59,376 nt of DNA from an uncultured Bacteroides sp. (GTDB taxonomy: Bacteria > Bacteroidota > Bacteroidia > Bacteroidales > Bacteroidaceae), in contig CALUJC010000071.1 in NCBI GenBank assembly GCA_944320865.1, forward strand, positions 1-59,376, written 5' to 3'. The position numbers and the translations under genes were made by a program. Below the pieces are notes generated by a model, which was not told where the DNA came from, searched no databases, and saw nothing but the letters and a program-made list of their open reading frames with translations. Below, one piece after another: positions 33,994-43,007 of this stretch (position 1 is its first letter; each line of letters begins with the position of its first letter).

Positions 33994-35613
33994 TTAGCTT
34001 CCCCAGCCGCTGTGTTGTGTCAGGGCATGGTTGGCCGAGAGTTCGCTGGCCGGATAGGGCAGGTCGAACAGGCGGTCTTCCCACGTGCCTCCCAGGGTGA
34101 CGGGCCACACGTCTTTCAGCGTGCCCCAGCGTTTCAGGTCGTAGTAGCGGATGCAGTCTTCGGTGAAGAACTCCACGCGGCTCTCGTAGTCGATGGCGGC
34201 CATGGCCGTTTCCTGCGAGTTGATGGTGAAGGGCGGCAGCACTTCGTCGTCCGTCAGTCCGGCGGGCACATACTTGTCGCGGTTGGCCAGGGCGAAGGCT
34301 CTTGCGCGCCCGCGCACCTTTTCCACGTATTCGGCGCACTTGGTGTAGTCGGGGGTCGACTTCAGCGCATAGGCTTCGGCCATGTGCAGGTAGATGCGCG
34401 GCAGGCGCATCAGGTGGAAGTCCACGCGGAAGTTCCAGTTGTCGTTGCCATACCACACGCCGCGTTTCTGTATGTCGTAGCCCGTCTGCGTGTTCACCAG
34501 CCAGCTTTGCTGCCATTTCATTTCCACTCCGGTAGTGGTGGTCACGTCGTCCTGCGGGGTGAAGAAGGTGGCGTCGAAGCGCGGGTCGCGGTTCTTCCAC
34601 TGGTCGTCGCGCACGTCGGTGTAGTAGGGCGAAGTGAGGTAGTCCGAGCCGTCGATGGCCTGGAAGCAGTTCACAAAGCCTTCCGAGGGGTAGAAGTAGT
34701 CGCCCGAATACGTGTCGCCGCGCATGATGCGGCCAAACTCGCCCGTGTCTTCGATGGTTCCGAAGTAGAACTCGCGGTAGCTGCCGTTGCCGTTGGCGAT
34801 GCCCACGGAGAAGATAATCTCCTTGGAGTCTTCCTTGTCGATGCGCAGCACGCAGCCGGGGTCTTCCTCGAGGGCGTAGTCGCGCTTCTCCACTTCCTGT
34901 CCGGCCAGGATGGCGTTGTCATAGTCCTTCATGTAGAGGTACACTTCGCACAGGTAGGCGTAGGCCGTTCCCTTAGTGGCGCGGTGCATGTAGTCGGTGT
35001 CCCACGATTCGGGCAGGTATTGGGCGGCAAACTGCAGGTCGGGCACGATGAGGTCGCTCAGGATGGTCTCCTTCGGGGTGGCGCCCAGCTGTACCTGGCT
35101 GGCGTCGGTGGGGTCTTCCACTGAGGCCGAGCGCAGGGGCACGTCGCCGTAGAGTTGTATGAGGCGGAAGTACCAGTAGGCGCGTATGAAGCGCATTTCG
35201 GCCAGGTACTGGTTGCGTGTCTCGTCGTCAATCAGGTTGCTGCTCATGCCGGTCACGCCCTCGATGTTTTTGTTGCACACGGCAATGCCCTGGTAGGCGC
35301 ATTGCCAGGCTCCGAGCACGATGTTCGATTCGTTGGGATTGAACGTGCCCAGGTAGAACACGCTGGCATCCTTGAAGCCTGCGGGCGAGAAGTCGCCCGT
35401 CATGCCCAGTTCCAGCTGCGCGTCGGCCCAGTGCTTGTTTTGTTTGGCCAGCTTGGAGTAGCAGGCCATGGCAGCCAGGTTGGCATGCTCGGCTTCGGTG
35501 AAGAACGTGGTTTCGTCGATTGACCCGTATGGGTTCCTGTCCAGGAAGCCGTCCATACAGCTTGACGTCAGCAGTGCGGCCAGCGCCAAGGTTCCTATCA
35601 TAGTCTTTTTCAT
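33994..35613 (-). CDS. SusD/RagB family glycan-binding lipoprotein
   Basis: A 539-residue surface lipoprotein that forms the lid of the SusC transporter. The lipobox is LLTSSC with Cys19, followed by MDGFLDRNPYGSIDE, typical of SusD. The alpha-helical TPR-like scaffold segments IRAYWYFRLIQLYGDVPL and YAYLCEVYLYMKDYDNAI are clear, as is the C-terminal FFTEDCIRYYDLKRWG. It is 13 bases downstream of susC. Confidence 0.95.
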   Translation of the reverse strand: MKKTMIGTLALAALLTSSCMDGFLDRNPYGSIDETTFFTEAEHANLAAMACYSKLAKQNKHWADAQLELGMTGDFSPAGFKDASVFYLGTFNPNESNIVLGAWQCAYQGIAVCNKNIEGVTGMSSNLIDDETRNQYLAEMRFIRAYWYFRLIQLYGDVPLRSASVEDPTDASQVQLGATPKETILSDLIVPDLQFAAQYLPESWDTDYMHRATKGTAYAYLCEVYLYMKDYDNAILAGQEVEKRDYALEEDPGCVLRIDKEDSKEIIFSVGIANGNGSYREFYFGTIEDTGEFGRIMRGDTYSGDYFYPSEGFVNCFQAIDGSDYLTSPYYTDVRDDQWKNRDPRFDATFFTPQDDVTTTTGVEMKWQQSWLVNTQTGYDIQKRGVWYGNDNWNFRVDFHLMRLPRIYLHMAEAYALKSTPDYTKCAEYVEKVRGRARAFALANRDKYVPAGLTDDEVLPPFTINSQETAMAAIDYESRVEFFTEDCIRYYDLKRWGTLKDVWPVTLGGTWEDRLFDLPYPASELSANHALTQHSGWGS

Positions 35614-35626
35614 TGTCTTCTTGTTG

Positions 35627-38600
35627 TTATAAAGTTAAGTTCACTCCAATCATGAAAATTCTCGGTGTCGGGAAGTCGTCGCCCCAGTTGGTGTAGTGGC
35701 CTACCGAGGTACCGTTTTCGGGGTCGAAGCCGTCGAACTCGTCGCTGGTGATGGCAAACAGGTTTTCACCCGACAGGAAGATGCGTGCCTTCCAGTCCTT
35801 GAAGTTGTGGGTGTAGCCTATGGTGATGGACTTCATCTTCACGTAGGACGTGTTCATGGCCATCAGGTCGGTCATTTCCTCGTAGCTCTCGCTCTGAATC
35901 ATGAGGGGGTATTTGCCTTCGGGGTCAGAGCCCAGCGTCCAGCGGTTGTCATACCACTTGCGGCTGATGTTGCGGTTGGGGAAGCGGTTCTGGTAGCTCA
36001 TGGGCGAGTGCTGCGTGCGGCCGAATACGCCGGTGAACACAGTGTTGAAGTCGAAGCCCTTCCACGAGGCGCCCAGCGTGAGGCCTGCAGTGACTTTGGG
36101 AATGTAGCTGCCCAGGATGACGCGGTCGTCGCCGTCGATGACACCGTCTTTGTTGGTATCTACGTACTTCAAGCGTCCAATCTTGGCGTTGCCTTGTCCC
36201 ATGGCCTTGTACTGGTCGGCTTCTTCCTGCGTGGTGATGAGGCCGTCGGTCTTGTAGCCGTAGAGGGCGCTGATGGGTTCGCCTACACGGTTGATGGTGA
36301 CACCGCCGTAGCAGCCTATGTCGATGACTTCTTCATTGACGCCGGAGCTCAGCTTCTTGATTTCGTTGTGCAGGAAGGATACGTTTCCGGAGATGTTGTA
36401 CTGGAAGTCGCGCACCTTGCCGTTGTAGCCTATTTCCAACTCGAAACCACGGTTCTGCACCTCGGCGTAGTTCATGTTGGGAGCGGTGAGGCCCACCGAA
36501 GGAGGCAGCACCATGGAGCGCAAGATGCCGTCGGTGTTCTTTATGAAGTAGTCGGCCGTAACGTTCAGGCTGTTGTTGAAGAAGCCCAGGTCAACACCGA
36601 TGTTGGTCACGGTGGTCGTCTCCCACTTCAGGCTGGGGTTGCCCAGGGCGGTCTGGCTGTAGCCGGCGTAGAGAATCTGGTTGTCGGCAGACGGGCCGAA
36701 CACTACGTTCTGCTTGCCTACGGATGCCACGGTGGGGTAGTAGGAGCCGATGGACTGGTTGCCCAGCTGTCCCCACGAAGCACGTACCTTGAGGTTGCTG
36801 ATGGGGTCCACGTTGAAGAAGTTTTCTTCCGAGATGCGCCATCCGGCCGAGAGTGACGGGAATACGCCCCAGCGGTTGTCGCCCTTGAAGCGTGAAGAAC
36901 CGTCGGCACGCAGGTTGAAGGAGAACAGGTAGCGGCCTTTGTAGTCGTAGTTGATGCGGCCGAACCATGAAGCCAGCGCCAGCTCTTGCCGGCCGCCGCT
37001 CAGTTCGCGTTCGGTGGCATTGGTACCGCCGTTGAACACGTGCATGTTGTCTACCTCGGACACGTAGTCTTTGGCCTTGCCATACATGTTGTCGTACGAG
37101 AACAACTGTTGCGAGAAACCTCCCATGGCATTGATGGTGTGTTCGCCGAAGGTCTTGTCGAAGTAGAGCAGGTAGTCCGTCACCCACATGAAGTCTTTGG
37201 AGCGTTCTTCGGTGTAAGAGTTCTCTGAGTTGGTCTGTCCGCCGTCGTTGTAGGTGGGGCTGAACAGCTTGTATTCGTTGTACACCATGTCGATGCCGCC
37301 CTGGAAGCGGAACTTCAGCCAGTCGGTGAACTTGAATTCCAGGAACAGGTTGTCCATCACGCGGTAGTTGCTGTTGGTGGGCGTGTTCCAGGCCACTTCG
37401 GCCATGGCGTTCTTCGAGCCTGTCAGCGAGGTGTTGGGTTCGCCGTAGCTGCCGTCTTCATCGTAGGCGGGGATGACCGGGGCGTTGAAGATAACGTCCG
37501 AGTAGCGGTTTCCGGCATCGCCTTTGGTGAATCGGTAGGCCATGTGCACGTTGTTGCCGATGGTGAGGCGCGAGTTGATTTTGCCTTCCAGGTTGGCGCG
37601 TAACGATGCTTTCTTGTAGTCGGTGTTGATGGCTATACCTTCCTGGCTCAGGAATTCGCCGGACAGGTAGTAGTTCATGTTGTCGCTGCCGCCGCTTACA
37701 CTGGCGTTGATGTTGTAGGTAGGAGCCGAGTCGTAGATGTAGTCGCCCCAGTTGGTACCTTTTCCGAACGATTTCGGGTCGAGGCCGTCGTAGTTGGTGG
37801 TGGCCGGTGTCGTGGTGCCCGGGTTGATGGCGTTGTAGTTGTCGCGCATCTCCTGGACGGCGGATACGAATTCGGTGGCATTCAGCAGTTCCATCATGTG
37901 CATGGGCGCCTGGATGCCGACAGTGGCGTTGATGTTCAGTTTGGCCTTGCCGGTATTACCCTTCTTGGTGGTGACCAGGATGACGCCGTTGGCTGCACGC
38001 GAACCGTAGATGGCGGCCGAAGAGGCGTCCTTCAGTACGCTTACGCTTTCGATGTCGCTGGGGTTCAGCGTCTCAAAGCCTTGGTCCACGGGCACGCCGT
38101 CGATGACGACCAGCGGGGCCGAGTCGCCGCTTCCGAAAGTGCCGATACCACGGATGTTGATGTTGGTTTCAGCGCCCGGGAAACCGCCTTGGCTCATGAT
38201 GGAGATACCGGACATCTTGCCCTGCAAGGCTCCTCCCACGGAGATGTTTGAGTTGGTGGACAGGTTGTCGCCGGCTACTCCGGTAGTGGCGCCCATCAGG
38301 TCTTTTTTCTTCATCGTGCCGTAACCGATAACTACCAGTTCTTCCAAGTTCTGTGCATCTTCTTTGATGACGATGCGCAGCGGCTGGCTGCCGGTTACTT
38401 TTACTTCCTGGGTAAGATAGCCGATGTAGGATACGGACAGTGTGGAGTTCATCGGTACCTGTAGGGTGAAGTCTCCGTTGACATCGGTAATGGCTCCGTT
38501 GGTTGTGCCTTTAACAGAGACGTTTGCGCCTATGACAGCTACTCCGGATTCATCCACTACTTTGCCGGTGACTCTGATAGTTTGCATCACTTCGTCGGCT

Positions 38601-38743
38601 TGGCGGGTGTCCGGCTGTGTCATTGAATACTTGGGCGAAGCGTATGCGCTCAGCGTCCCGCAAAGTAGGAATGCGAGCGAATACTGTGCAACCCTGAATG
38701 TTTTCCGCAGGGATAAACATTCGTCTTTTTCATGCAGTTTCAT
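35627..38743 (-). CDS. SusC/RagA family TonB-dependent outer-membrane transporter
   Basis: A 1038-residue protein. After the signal peptide (about 1-36) comes the carboxypeptidase-D-like domain (VIGANVSVKGTTNGAITDVNGDF), then a TonB-box/plug region with VVIGYGTMKKKDLMGATTGV and the SusC signature SVLKDASSAAIYGSRAANGVILVTTKKG. The remainder is a 22-strand barrel ending in GVNLTL. It imports oligosaccharides captured with SusD using energy from TonB. No ECF sigma/anti-sigma or hybrid two-component gene flanks it here. Confidence 0.96.
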   Translation of the reverse strand: MKLHEKDECLSLRKTFRVAQYSLAFLLCGTLSAYASPKYSMTQPDTRQADEVMQTIRVTGKVVDESGVAVIGANVSVKGTTNGAITDVNGDFTLQVPMNSTLSVSYIGYLTQEVKVTGSQPLRIVIKEDAQNLEELVVIGYGTMKKKDLMGATTGVAGDNLSTNSNISVGGALQGKMSGISIMSQGGFPGAETNINIRGIGTFGSGDSAPLVVIDGVPVDQGFETLNPSDIESVSVLKDASSAAIYGSRAANGVILVTTKKGNTGKAKLNINATVGIQAPMHMMELLNATEFVSAVQEMRDNYNAINPGTTTPATTNYDGLDPKSFGKGTNWGDYIYDSAPTYNINASVSGGSDNMNYYLSGEFLSQEGIAINTDYKKASLRANLEGKINSRLTIGNNVHMAYRFTKGDAGNRYSDVIFNAPVIPAYDEDGSYGEPNTSLTGSKNAMAEVAWNTPTNSNYRVMDNLFLEFKFTDWLKFRFQGGIDMVYNEYKLFSPTYNDGGQTNSENSYTEERSKDFMWVTDYLLYFDKTFGEHTINAMGGFSQQLFSYDNMYGKAKDYVSEVDNMHVFNGGTNATERELSGGRQELALASWFGRINYDYKGRYLFSFNLRADGSSRFKGDNRWGVFPSLSAGWRISEENFFNVDPISNLKVRASWGQLGNQSIGSYYPTVASVGKQNVVFGPSADNQILYAGYSQTALGNPSLKWETTTVTNIGVDLGFFNNSLNVTADYFIKNTDGILRSMVLPPSVGLTAPNMNYAEVQNRGFELEIGYNGKVRDFQYNISGNVSFLHNEIKKLSSGVNEEVIDIGCYGGVTINRVGEPISALYGYKTDGLITTQEEADQYKAMGQGNAKIGRLKYVDTNKDGVIDGDDRVILGSYIPKVTAGLTLGASWKGFDFNTVFTGVFGRTQHSPMSYQNRFPNRNISRKWYDNRWTLGSDPEGKYPLMIQSESYEEMTDLMAMNTSYVKMKSITIGYTHNFKDWKARIFLSGENLFAITSDEFDGFDPENGTSVGHYTNWGDDFPTPRIFMIGVNLTL

Positions 38744-38889
38744 ACTTTTTTAATCATTCGGTAAAACATAAATTTTCTCATTTCTACTCTCGAAAATAGG
38801 CCTCGCTTGCGCAAGGGGGAACATTCTTTGCATTTTGCAAAAGCATTATTACTCTGTTTGTTTTAGTGAAATATGTAATAGGTTAGAAG

Positions 38890-41532
38890 TTACTTTATGA
38901 AATAAGTGTCCCCTGTTATCGGCACATCCTTTGCTATGCCGTTTGCGCCGGCCTTTGCTTGTGGCGTTGGTTGGCTGCCTCTGATGTAGACGGACAGTTT
39001 GCCGGCGGTTACCATTGGTGCGTTGTTCTCGTCGCGTCCGGCCATCTGGCTCGGTTGCAGGGTGAAAGATACGGTCTGGCTTTGTCCTGCCTTCAGGTGT
39101 ATCCGCTTGAATCCTTGCAGGGAGCGCAGGGGAACTTTCAAACCGGTATTGTGCAGGCTGACGTACAATTGCACTACCTCGTCGCCGTCGCGTTGGCTTG
39201 TGTTGGTTACCTTTATGCTGGCCCGGAGGCTGTCGCCTGCCTGCAGGGTGGCGGGTACTTGCAAATCGTCGTAGTGGAAGGTAGAGTAGCTCAGCCCGTA
39301 GCCAAAGGGATACAGGGGCGTGCCTTCGAAGTAGCGGTAAGTCTTCCCTTTCATGTCGTAGTTCTCAAAGGCCGGTATCTGGTCGATGGAGCGGTAGAAG
39401 GTGACGGGCAGCCGTCCTGCCGGGTTATAGTCGCCAAACAGCACGTCGGCCAATGCCGTTCCGCCTGCTTGCCCGGGATACCAGGCTTCCACGATGGCAG
39501 GCACATGTTGTGCTTCCCAGTTGAAGGCCAGGGCACTGCCGTTGAGCAACACCAATATGGTGGGCTTGCCCAGCTGGCAGATGGCTTGTATCAGTTCGGT
39601 TTGCGTGGCGGGCAGCTTGATGTCTTTGCGGTCGCCTTTCTCGAAGCCGGGCACTTGCACGTTCATCTCTTCACCTTCCAGCAGCGGGCTGAGGCCCATG
39701 CACAGGATGACGGCATCCGCCTCCTTGGCCGCCCGGATGGCTTCTGCTTTTAGGTGGGGTTTGGGCGTATCCCACAGCATGCGCATGATGGCGTATTCGG
39801 TGTTGTCCTGGAAGTATTCCACGCGGATTTTATAGGGCTTTCCTGCTTCGAGGTTTACCCACTTGTATTCTTTGCGCGGGTGGTGCAGGCTTTGCCATTG
39901 GGTGAGCAGCGAGTCGTTCAGGTAGAACTTGAAGCCCGAGTATCCTTCTCCGCCTAAGGCATATTTCCCCGAAACTTCCGGAACGAGGTAGCCTGTCCAG
40001 CGCACAGAGAATTGGTCATACTTCATGTCGCCGAATGGTGCGGTGGTCTTCCACTCGAAGTCGATGTTTCTGTCCACACGTTGGTGCAGCGGCCGGCCTT
40101 CCCATTCTATGTTATCGTAATATTCGGCTTGCAGCCCTTGATGTGCCAGCGTGGAGTCGGTGTACAGGCGTGCGTCGGGCACGGTGCTGAAGTAGGGGAA
40201 GTTTTCGGCCAAGGTGCAGCCTTGGGCAAAGGTTACCTTTGCCTGGGGTAGCTTTTCGCGGATGCCTCTCAGCGGGGTGACCGGGTCGAGGGGCCAGCCG
40301 CTGTAGTTGCCCAGCAGCACTTCGAGGTCGTCGGCGTTGGGGCCGATGACGGCAATATGCTTGATGCCCTTGTCGAGCGGAAGCACGCCGTTCTCGTTTT
40401 TCAGCAGCACGATGGACTTCCGGGCGGCTTCGAGCGCCAGGTCTTGATGCTCCTTGCTGTTTACCACGCTGAAGGGGATGCGGGTATAAGGCACCTTGTC
40501 ATCTGGGTCGAACTGGCCGAGTTTCATGCGTGCCAGCATGACGCGTTTTACGGCCACGTCCAGCTCCTGTTCGGTAATCAGGCCCTGCTCTACTGCTTTG
40601 CGCAGGTGCAGCACGGTGCTGCCACATTCCAGGTCGGTGCCCGACTTTACAGCCATGGCCGCCGCCTCTTCGGGCGTGTCCACTATGTGGTGGCCGTTCT
40701 CCTGATGGATGTCGCGCACGGCTCCGCAGTCCGATACCACGAAGCCTTTGAATCCCCATTCGTTGCGCAGCAGGTTGTCCAGAAACTTGCTGCCGCAGCA
40801 GGGCGCGCCGCGCAGGCTCTGGTAGGCGCACATCACGGAGTAGACGCCTCCTTCCTGAACCACCCGCTTGAAGTGGGGCGTGTAGGTTTCTGCCAGGTCG
40901 TAGTCGCTGGGCCACACGTCGGCCGAGTGGCGCGTAGCCTCCGGGCCGCTGTGCACGGCAAAGTGCTTGGCAGTGGCAATCACTTTATAGTACTTGTCAT
41001 TGTCTCCCTGCAATCCTTTCACGAAGGGGATGGCCAGTTCAGCGGTCAGGTAGGGGTCTTCGCCGTAGGTTTCCATGCCTCGTCCCCAGCGCGGGTCGCG
41101 GAAGATGTTGATGTTGGGTGTCCAGTACGTCAGCCCTTGATACATGCCCCGCTTTCCGCGCGAGGAGTATTCCTGGTATTTGGCTCTTGCCTCGTCCGAG
41201 ATGGCATCGGCTATGCGGAACATTTCGTCCGTATCCCACATGGCCGCCATGCCTATGGCTTGCGGGAACACGGTGGCTTCGGAGCGGGCCACCCCGTGCA
41301 GGCATTCGTTCCAGAAGTTGTAGGCAGGCACTCCCAACCGTTCGATAGCCGGTGAACCGTAGCGCAGCATGGTGATTTTTTCGTCCAGCGTCATGCGCGA
41401 CACGAGGTCTTCGGTGCGCTCCTCGAAACTAAGGTTAAGGTCTTTGTATGGTTCTGAAGTGCGCGGACCGCAGGCCGATATGGTCAATACCAGCAGGCTG
41501 CCTAAGCATGTGTTGAGCAAAAGCCTTTTCAT
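38890..41532 (-). CDS. GH3 glycoside hydrolase (beta-xylosidase/beta-glucosidase type) with PA14 insert
   Basis: An 880-residue lipoprotein (lipobox LTISAC, Cys21). The (beta/alpha)8 domain has NFWNECLHGVARSEATVFPQ, a segment seen in xylosidase-type GH3 enzymes, and the nucleophile Asp268 in GFVVSDCGAV. A PA14 carbohydrate-binding insert (about 465-610) interrupts the alpha/beta sandwich, and a fibronectin-III-like domain closes the protein. The start at 41532 (MKRLLLNTCLG) gives a lipoprotein signal; the longer reading from 41670 would overlap the promoter. It is the first gene of the PUL. Xylosidase versus glucosidase activity is unresolved. Confidence 0.92.
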   Translation of the reverse strand: MKRLLLNTCLGSLLVLTISACGPRTSEPYKDLNLSFEERTEDLVSRMTLDEKITMLRYGSPAIERLGVPAYNFWNECLHGVARSEATVFPQAIGMAAMWDTDEMFRIADAISDEARAKYQEYSSRGKRGMYQGLTYWTPNINIFRDPRWGRGMETYGEDPYLTAELAIPFVKGLQGDNDKYYKVIATAKHFAVHSGPEATRHSADVWPSDYDLAETYTPHFKRVVQEGGVYSVMCAYQSLRGAPCCGSKFLDNLLRNEWGFKGFVVSDCGAVRDIHQENGHHIVDTPEEAAAMAVKSGTDLECGSTVLHLRKAVEQGLITEQELDVAVKRVMLARMKLGQFDPDDKVPYTRIPFSVVNSKEHQDLALEAARKSIVLLKNENGVLPLDKGIKHIAVIGPNADDLEVLLGNYSGWPLDPVTPLRGIREKLPQAKVTFAQGCTLAENFPYFSTVPDARLYTDSTLAHQGLQAEYYDNIEWEGRPLHQRVDRNIDFEWKTTAPFGDMKYDQFSVRWTGYLVPEVSGKYALGGEGYSGFKFYLNDSLLTQWQSLHHPRKEYKWVNLEAGKPYKIRVEYFQDNTEYAIMRMLWDTPKPHLKAEAIRAAKEADAVILCMGLSPLLEGEEMNVQVPGFEKGDRKDIKLPATQTELIQAICQLGKPTILVLLNGSALAFNWEAQHVPAIVEAWYPGQAGGTALADVLFGDYNPAGRLPVTFYRSIDQIPAFENYDMKGKTYRYFEGTPLYPFGYGLSYSTFHYDDLQVPATLQAGDSLRASIKVTNTSQRDGDEVVQLYVSLHNTGLKVPLRSLQGFKRIHLKAGQSQTVSFTLQPSQMAGRDENNAPMVTAGKLSVYIRGSQPTPQAKAGANGIAKDVPITGDTYFIK

Positions 41533-41663
41533 AGTGTTGCGTATTATTTGAAAACTTATATTTCGTTTCAGCGTTCTCCGGGTTTCAAGAAAAACAACGA
41601 TAGAAAAGCCTTGTTGGCCATTCAGTTTTCTTATGATACTTTTATGTTTTTCATTTGATGGCA

Positions 41664-41695
41664 CAAACATACATTTAAAAAATTAAAGAAGCAAA
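41664..41695 (-). promoter_or_regulatory. Promoter of the PUL (upstream of GH3)
   Basis: Minus-strand TTTG (41692-41695), 20-base spacer, TATGTTTG (41664-41671): full match to the Bacteroidetes consensus. The leader to the GH3 start is about 125 bases. Confidence 0.6.
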
Positions 41696-41857
41696 TAAAA
41701 CAAGGAAATTTTTCTTTTTGTTTTCGTTTTCGACCTCAAAAAGAAATATTTTCTCTTTGTTTAGCCTCTTGTTTTTTCGTATCGCAGTTCTTTCCCCTAA
41801 TTTTGGTGCAAAGAAAGAAACATTGTATGACTAAAAGATTGCGGTTATATGAAGAAA

Positions 41858-41898
41858 AGAAAACAAAAGCGTTTCATTCGTGTTACAGAATGAAACGC
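41858..41898 (-). terminator. Rho-independent terminator of the DeoR gene
   Basis: A perfect 11-base stem, GCGTTTCATTC with GAATGAAACGC (8-base loop), is followed on the minus strand by TTTTGTTTTC. It lies about 120 bases after the DeoR stop codon. Confidence 0.6.
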
Positions 41899-42017
41899 AT
41901 GGGATGGGAGGAATGAAAACGCGGCTTCTCCACCATATTATAATATGTAGGGCCGTCGTAAAAAGAAATAAGGAAGTGTGGCAAAGAAAAAATGTTACTG
42001 TCGGAGGGGGAGCGAAG

Positions 42018-42782
42018 TTATACAATGATCAGCTCGATGCCCATTTCCTCTATGGACCTGGCTATGGAGTCGGAGATGCCCGAGTCGGTTATGATGACGT
42101 CTATCTGCTCCAGGTTGCATATCTTGCCGAAGCCCCGTTTGCCAAACTTCGATGAGTCGGCCAGAATGATGGTGCGCAGGGAGGCGTCCATCATGATGCG
42201 GTTGAGCTGCGCTTCTCCCATATTGGAGTTGGTGATGCCATATTCCAGGTCGATGCCGTCCACGCCCAGGAAGAGCTTGGAGCAGGTTATGGTGTTGAAG
42301 AACGAGGTGGCGTAATCGCCTACCACGGAGAAGGAGTTCTTGCGCACGATGCCTCCCAGCTGGTAGACCTCCACGTCGGGCAACTCGTTGAGCATCATGG
42401 CTATTTTCAGTGAGGCCGTTACTACGGTGAGGTGGCTGGAGGGGAGGATGCACTCGGCAAAGGTGTGCACCGTCGAGCCGGAGGCTATGATGATGGAGTC
42501 GTTTTCTTCTATCAGGTTGCAGGCGGCCAAGGCGATGCGCTTTTTCTCGTCTTTCTTGATTTTCTCTTTCTCGTTCACCGCCATGTCCGGCGTCAGGGGA
42601 TTGATGGAGCTGGCGCTGCCGTGCGTGCGGTAGAGCAGGCCTTTCTCCTCCAGGAATTTCAGGTCTTTCCGGATGGTGACGCGTGTCACGTCCAGTTCTT
42701 TGGCTATGTCATTTATCTTGATGAAGCCCTTCTTGTTGAGCGATTCAAGGATGTATTTATGTCTTTCTGCTATGCTAATCAT
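42018..42782 (-). CDS. DeoR/GlpR family transcriptional regulator
   Basis: A 254-residue repressor-type protein. N-terminal winged HTH (about 1-56: ERHKYILESLNKKGFIKINDIAKELDVTRVTIRKDL region), then the DeoR sensor domain that binds phosphorylated sugars, with GSTVHTFAE and VVTASLKIAMML segments and the FLGVDGID region. The start at 42782 (MISIAERHKYI) is standard. It is divergent from the glycerol-3-phosphate dehydrogenase gene, so it probably controls the glp cluster in response to glycerol phosphate; control of the PUL downstream is also possible. Confidence 0.9.
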   Translation of the reverse strand: MISIAERHKYILESLNKKGFIKINDIAKELDVTRVTIRKDLKFLEEKGLLYRTHGSASSINPLTPDMAVNEKEKIKKDEKKRIALAACNLIEENDSIIIASGSTVHTFAECILPSSHLTVVTASLKIAMMLNELPDVEVYQLGGIVRKNSFSVVGDYATSFFNTITCSKLFLGVDGIDLEYGITNSNMGEAQLNRIMMDASLRTIILADSSKFGKRGFGKICNLEQIDVIITDSGISDSIARSIEEMGIELIIV

Positions 42783-42797
42783 GGGAAATCCTTTTTG

Positions 42798-42827
42798 CAA
42801 AGATACTGAATTGTTGCCACGCTGCAA
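42798..42827 (-). promoter_or_regulatory. Promoter of the DeoR gene
   Basis: Minus-strand TTG (42825-42827), 19-base spacer, TATCTTTG (42798-42805). Confidence 0.6.
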
Positions 42828-42946
42828 TGAAAACAGGGGAAAAACTTACTGTTTTTCGTGCATCGCCCTTTTTGTTGAAATAGGTTTGAAATGGAAACGA
42901 AAAGAAAAAGTATCTTTCTTTTCATGCATAAATCGTTTTCTTTTTA

Positions 42947-42954
42947 TATATTTG
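42947..42954 (+). promoter_or_regulatory. -7 promoter box of the glp cluster
   Basis: TATATTTG lies about 54 bases upstream of the dehydrogenase start. Flanking AAACGAAAAGAAAAA and TCGTTTTCTTTTT tracts (about 42894-42945) may be the DeoR operator. The -33 position has ATG rather than TTG. Confidence 0.4.
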
Positions 42955-43007
42955 CAGCGTAATAGGGTTATGATAAGAAGAAATCAGTAAAGAAGCAGTC
43001 TGTATCT

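Larger units (their letters stand above)
41533..42017. other. 485-base AT-rich intergenic region between GH3 and the DeoR gene
   Basis: Holds the GH3 promoter and the DeoR terminator. Pyrimidine-rich TTTTCGTTTTCG tracts near 41720-41735 resemble sequences in the deoR-glpD gap and may be regulator sites. No gene was seen. Confidence 0.5.
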
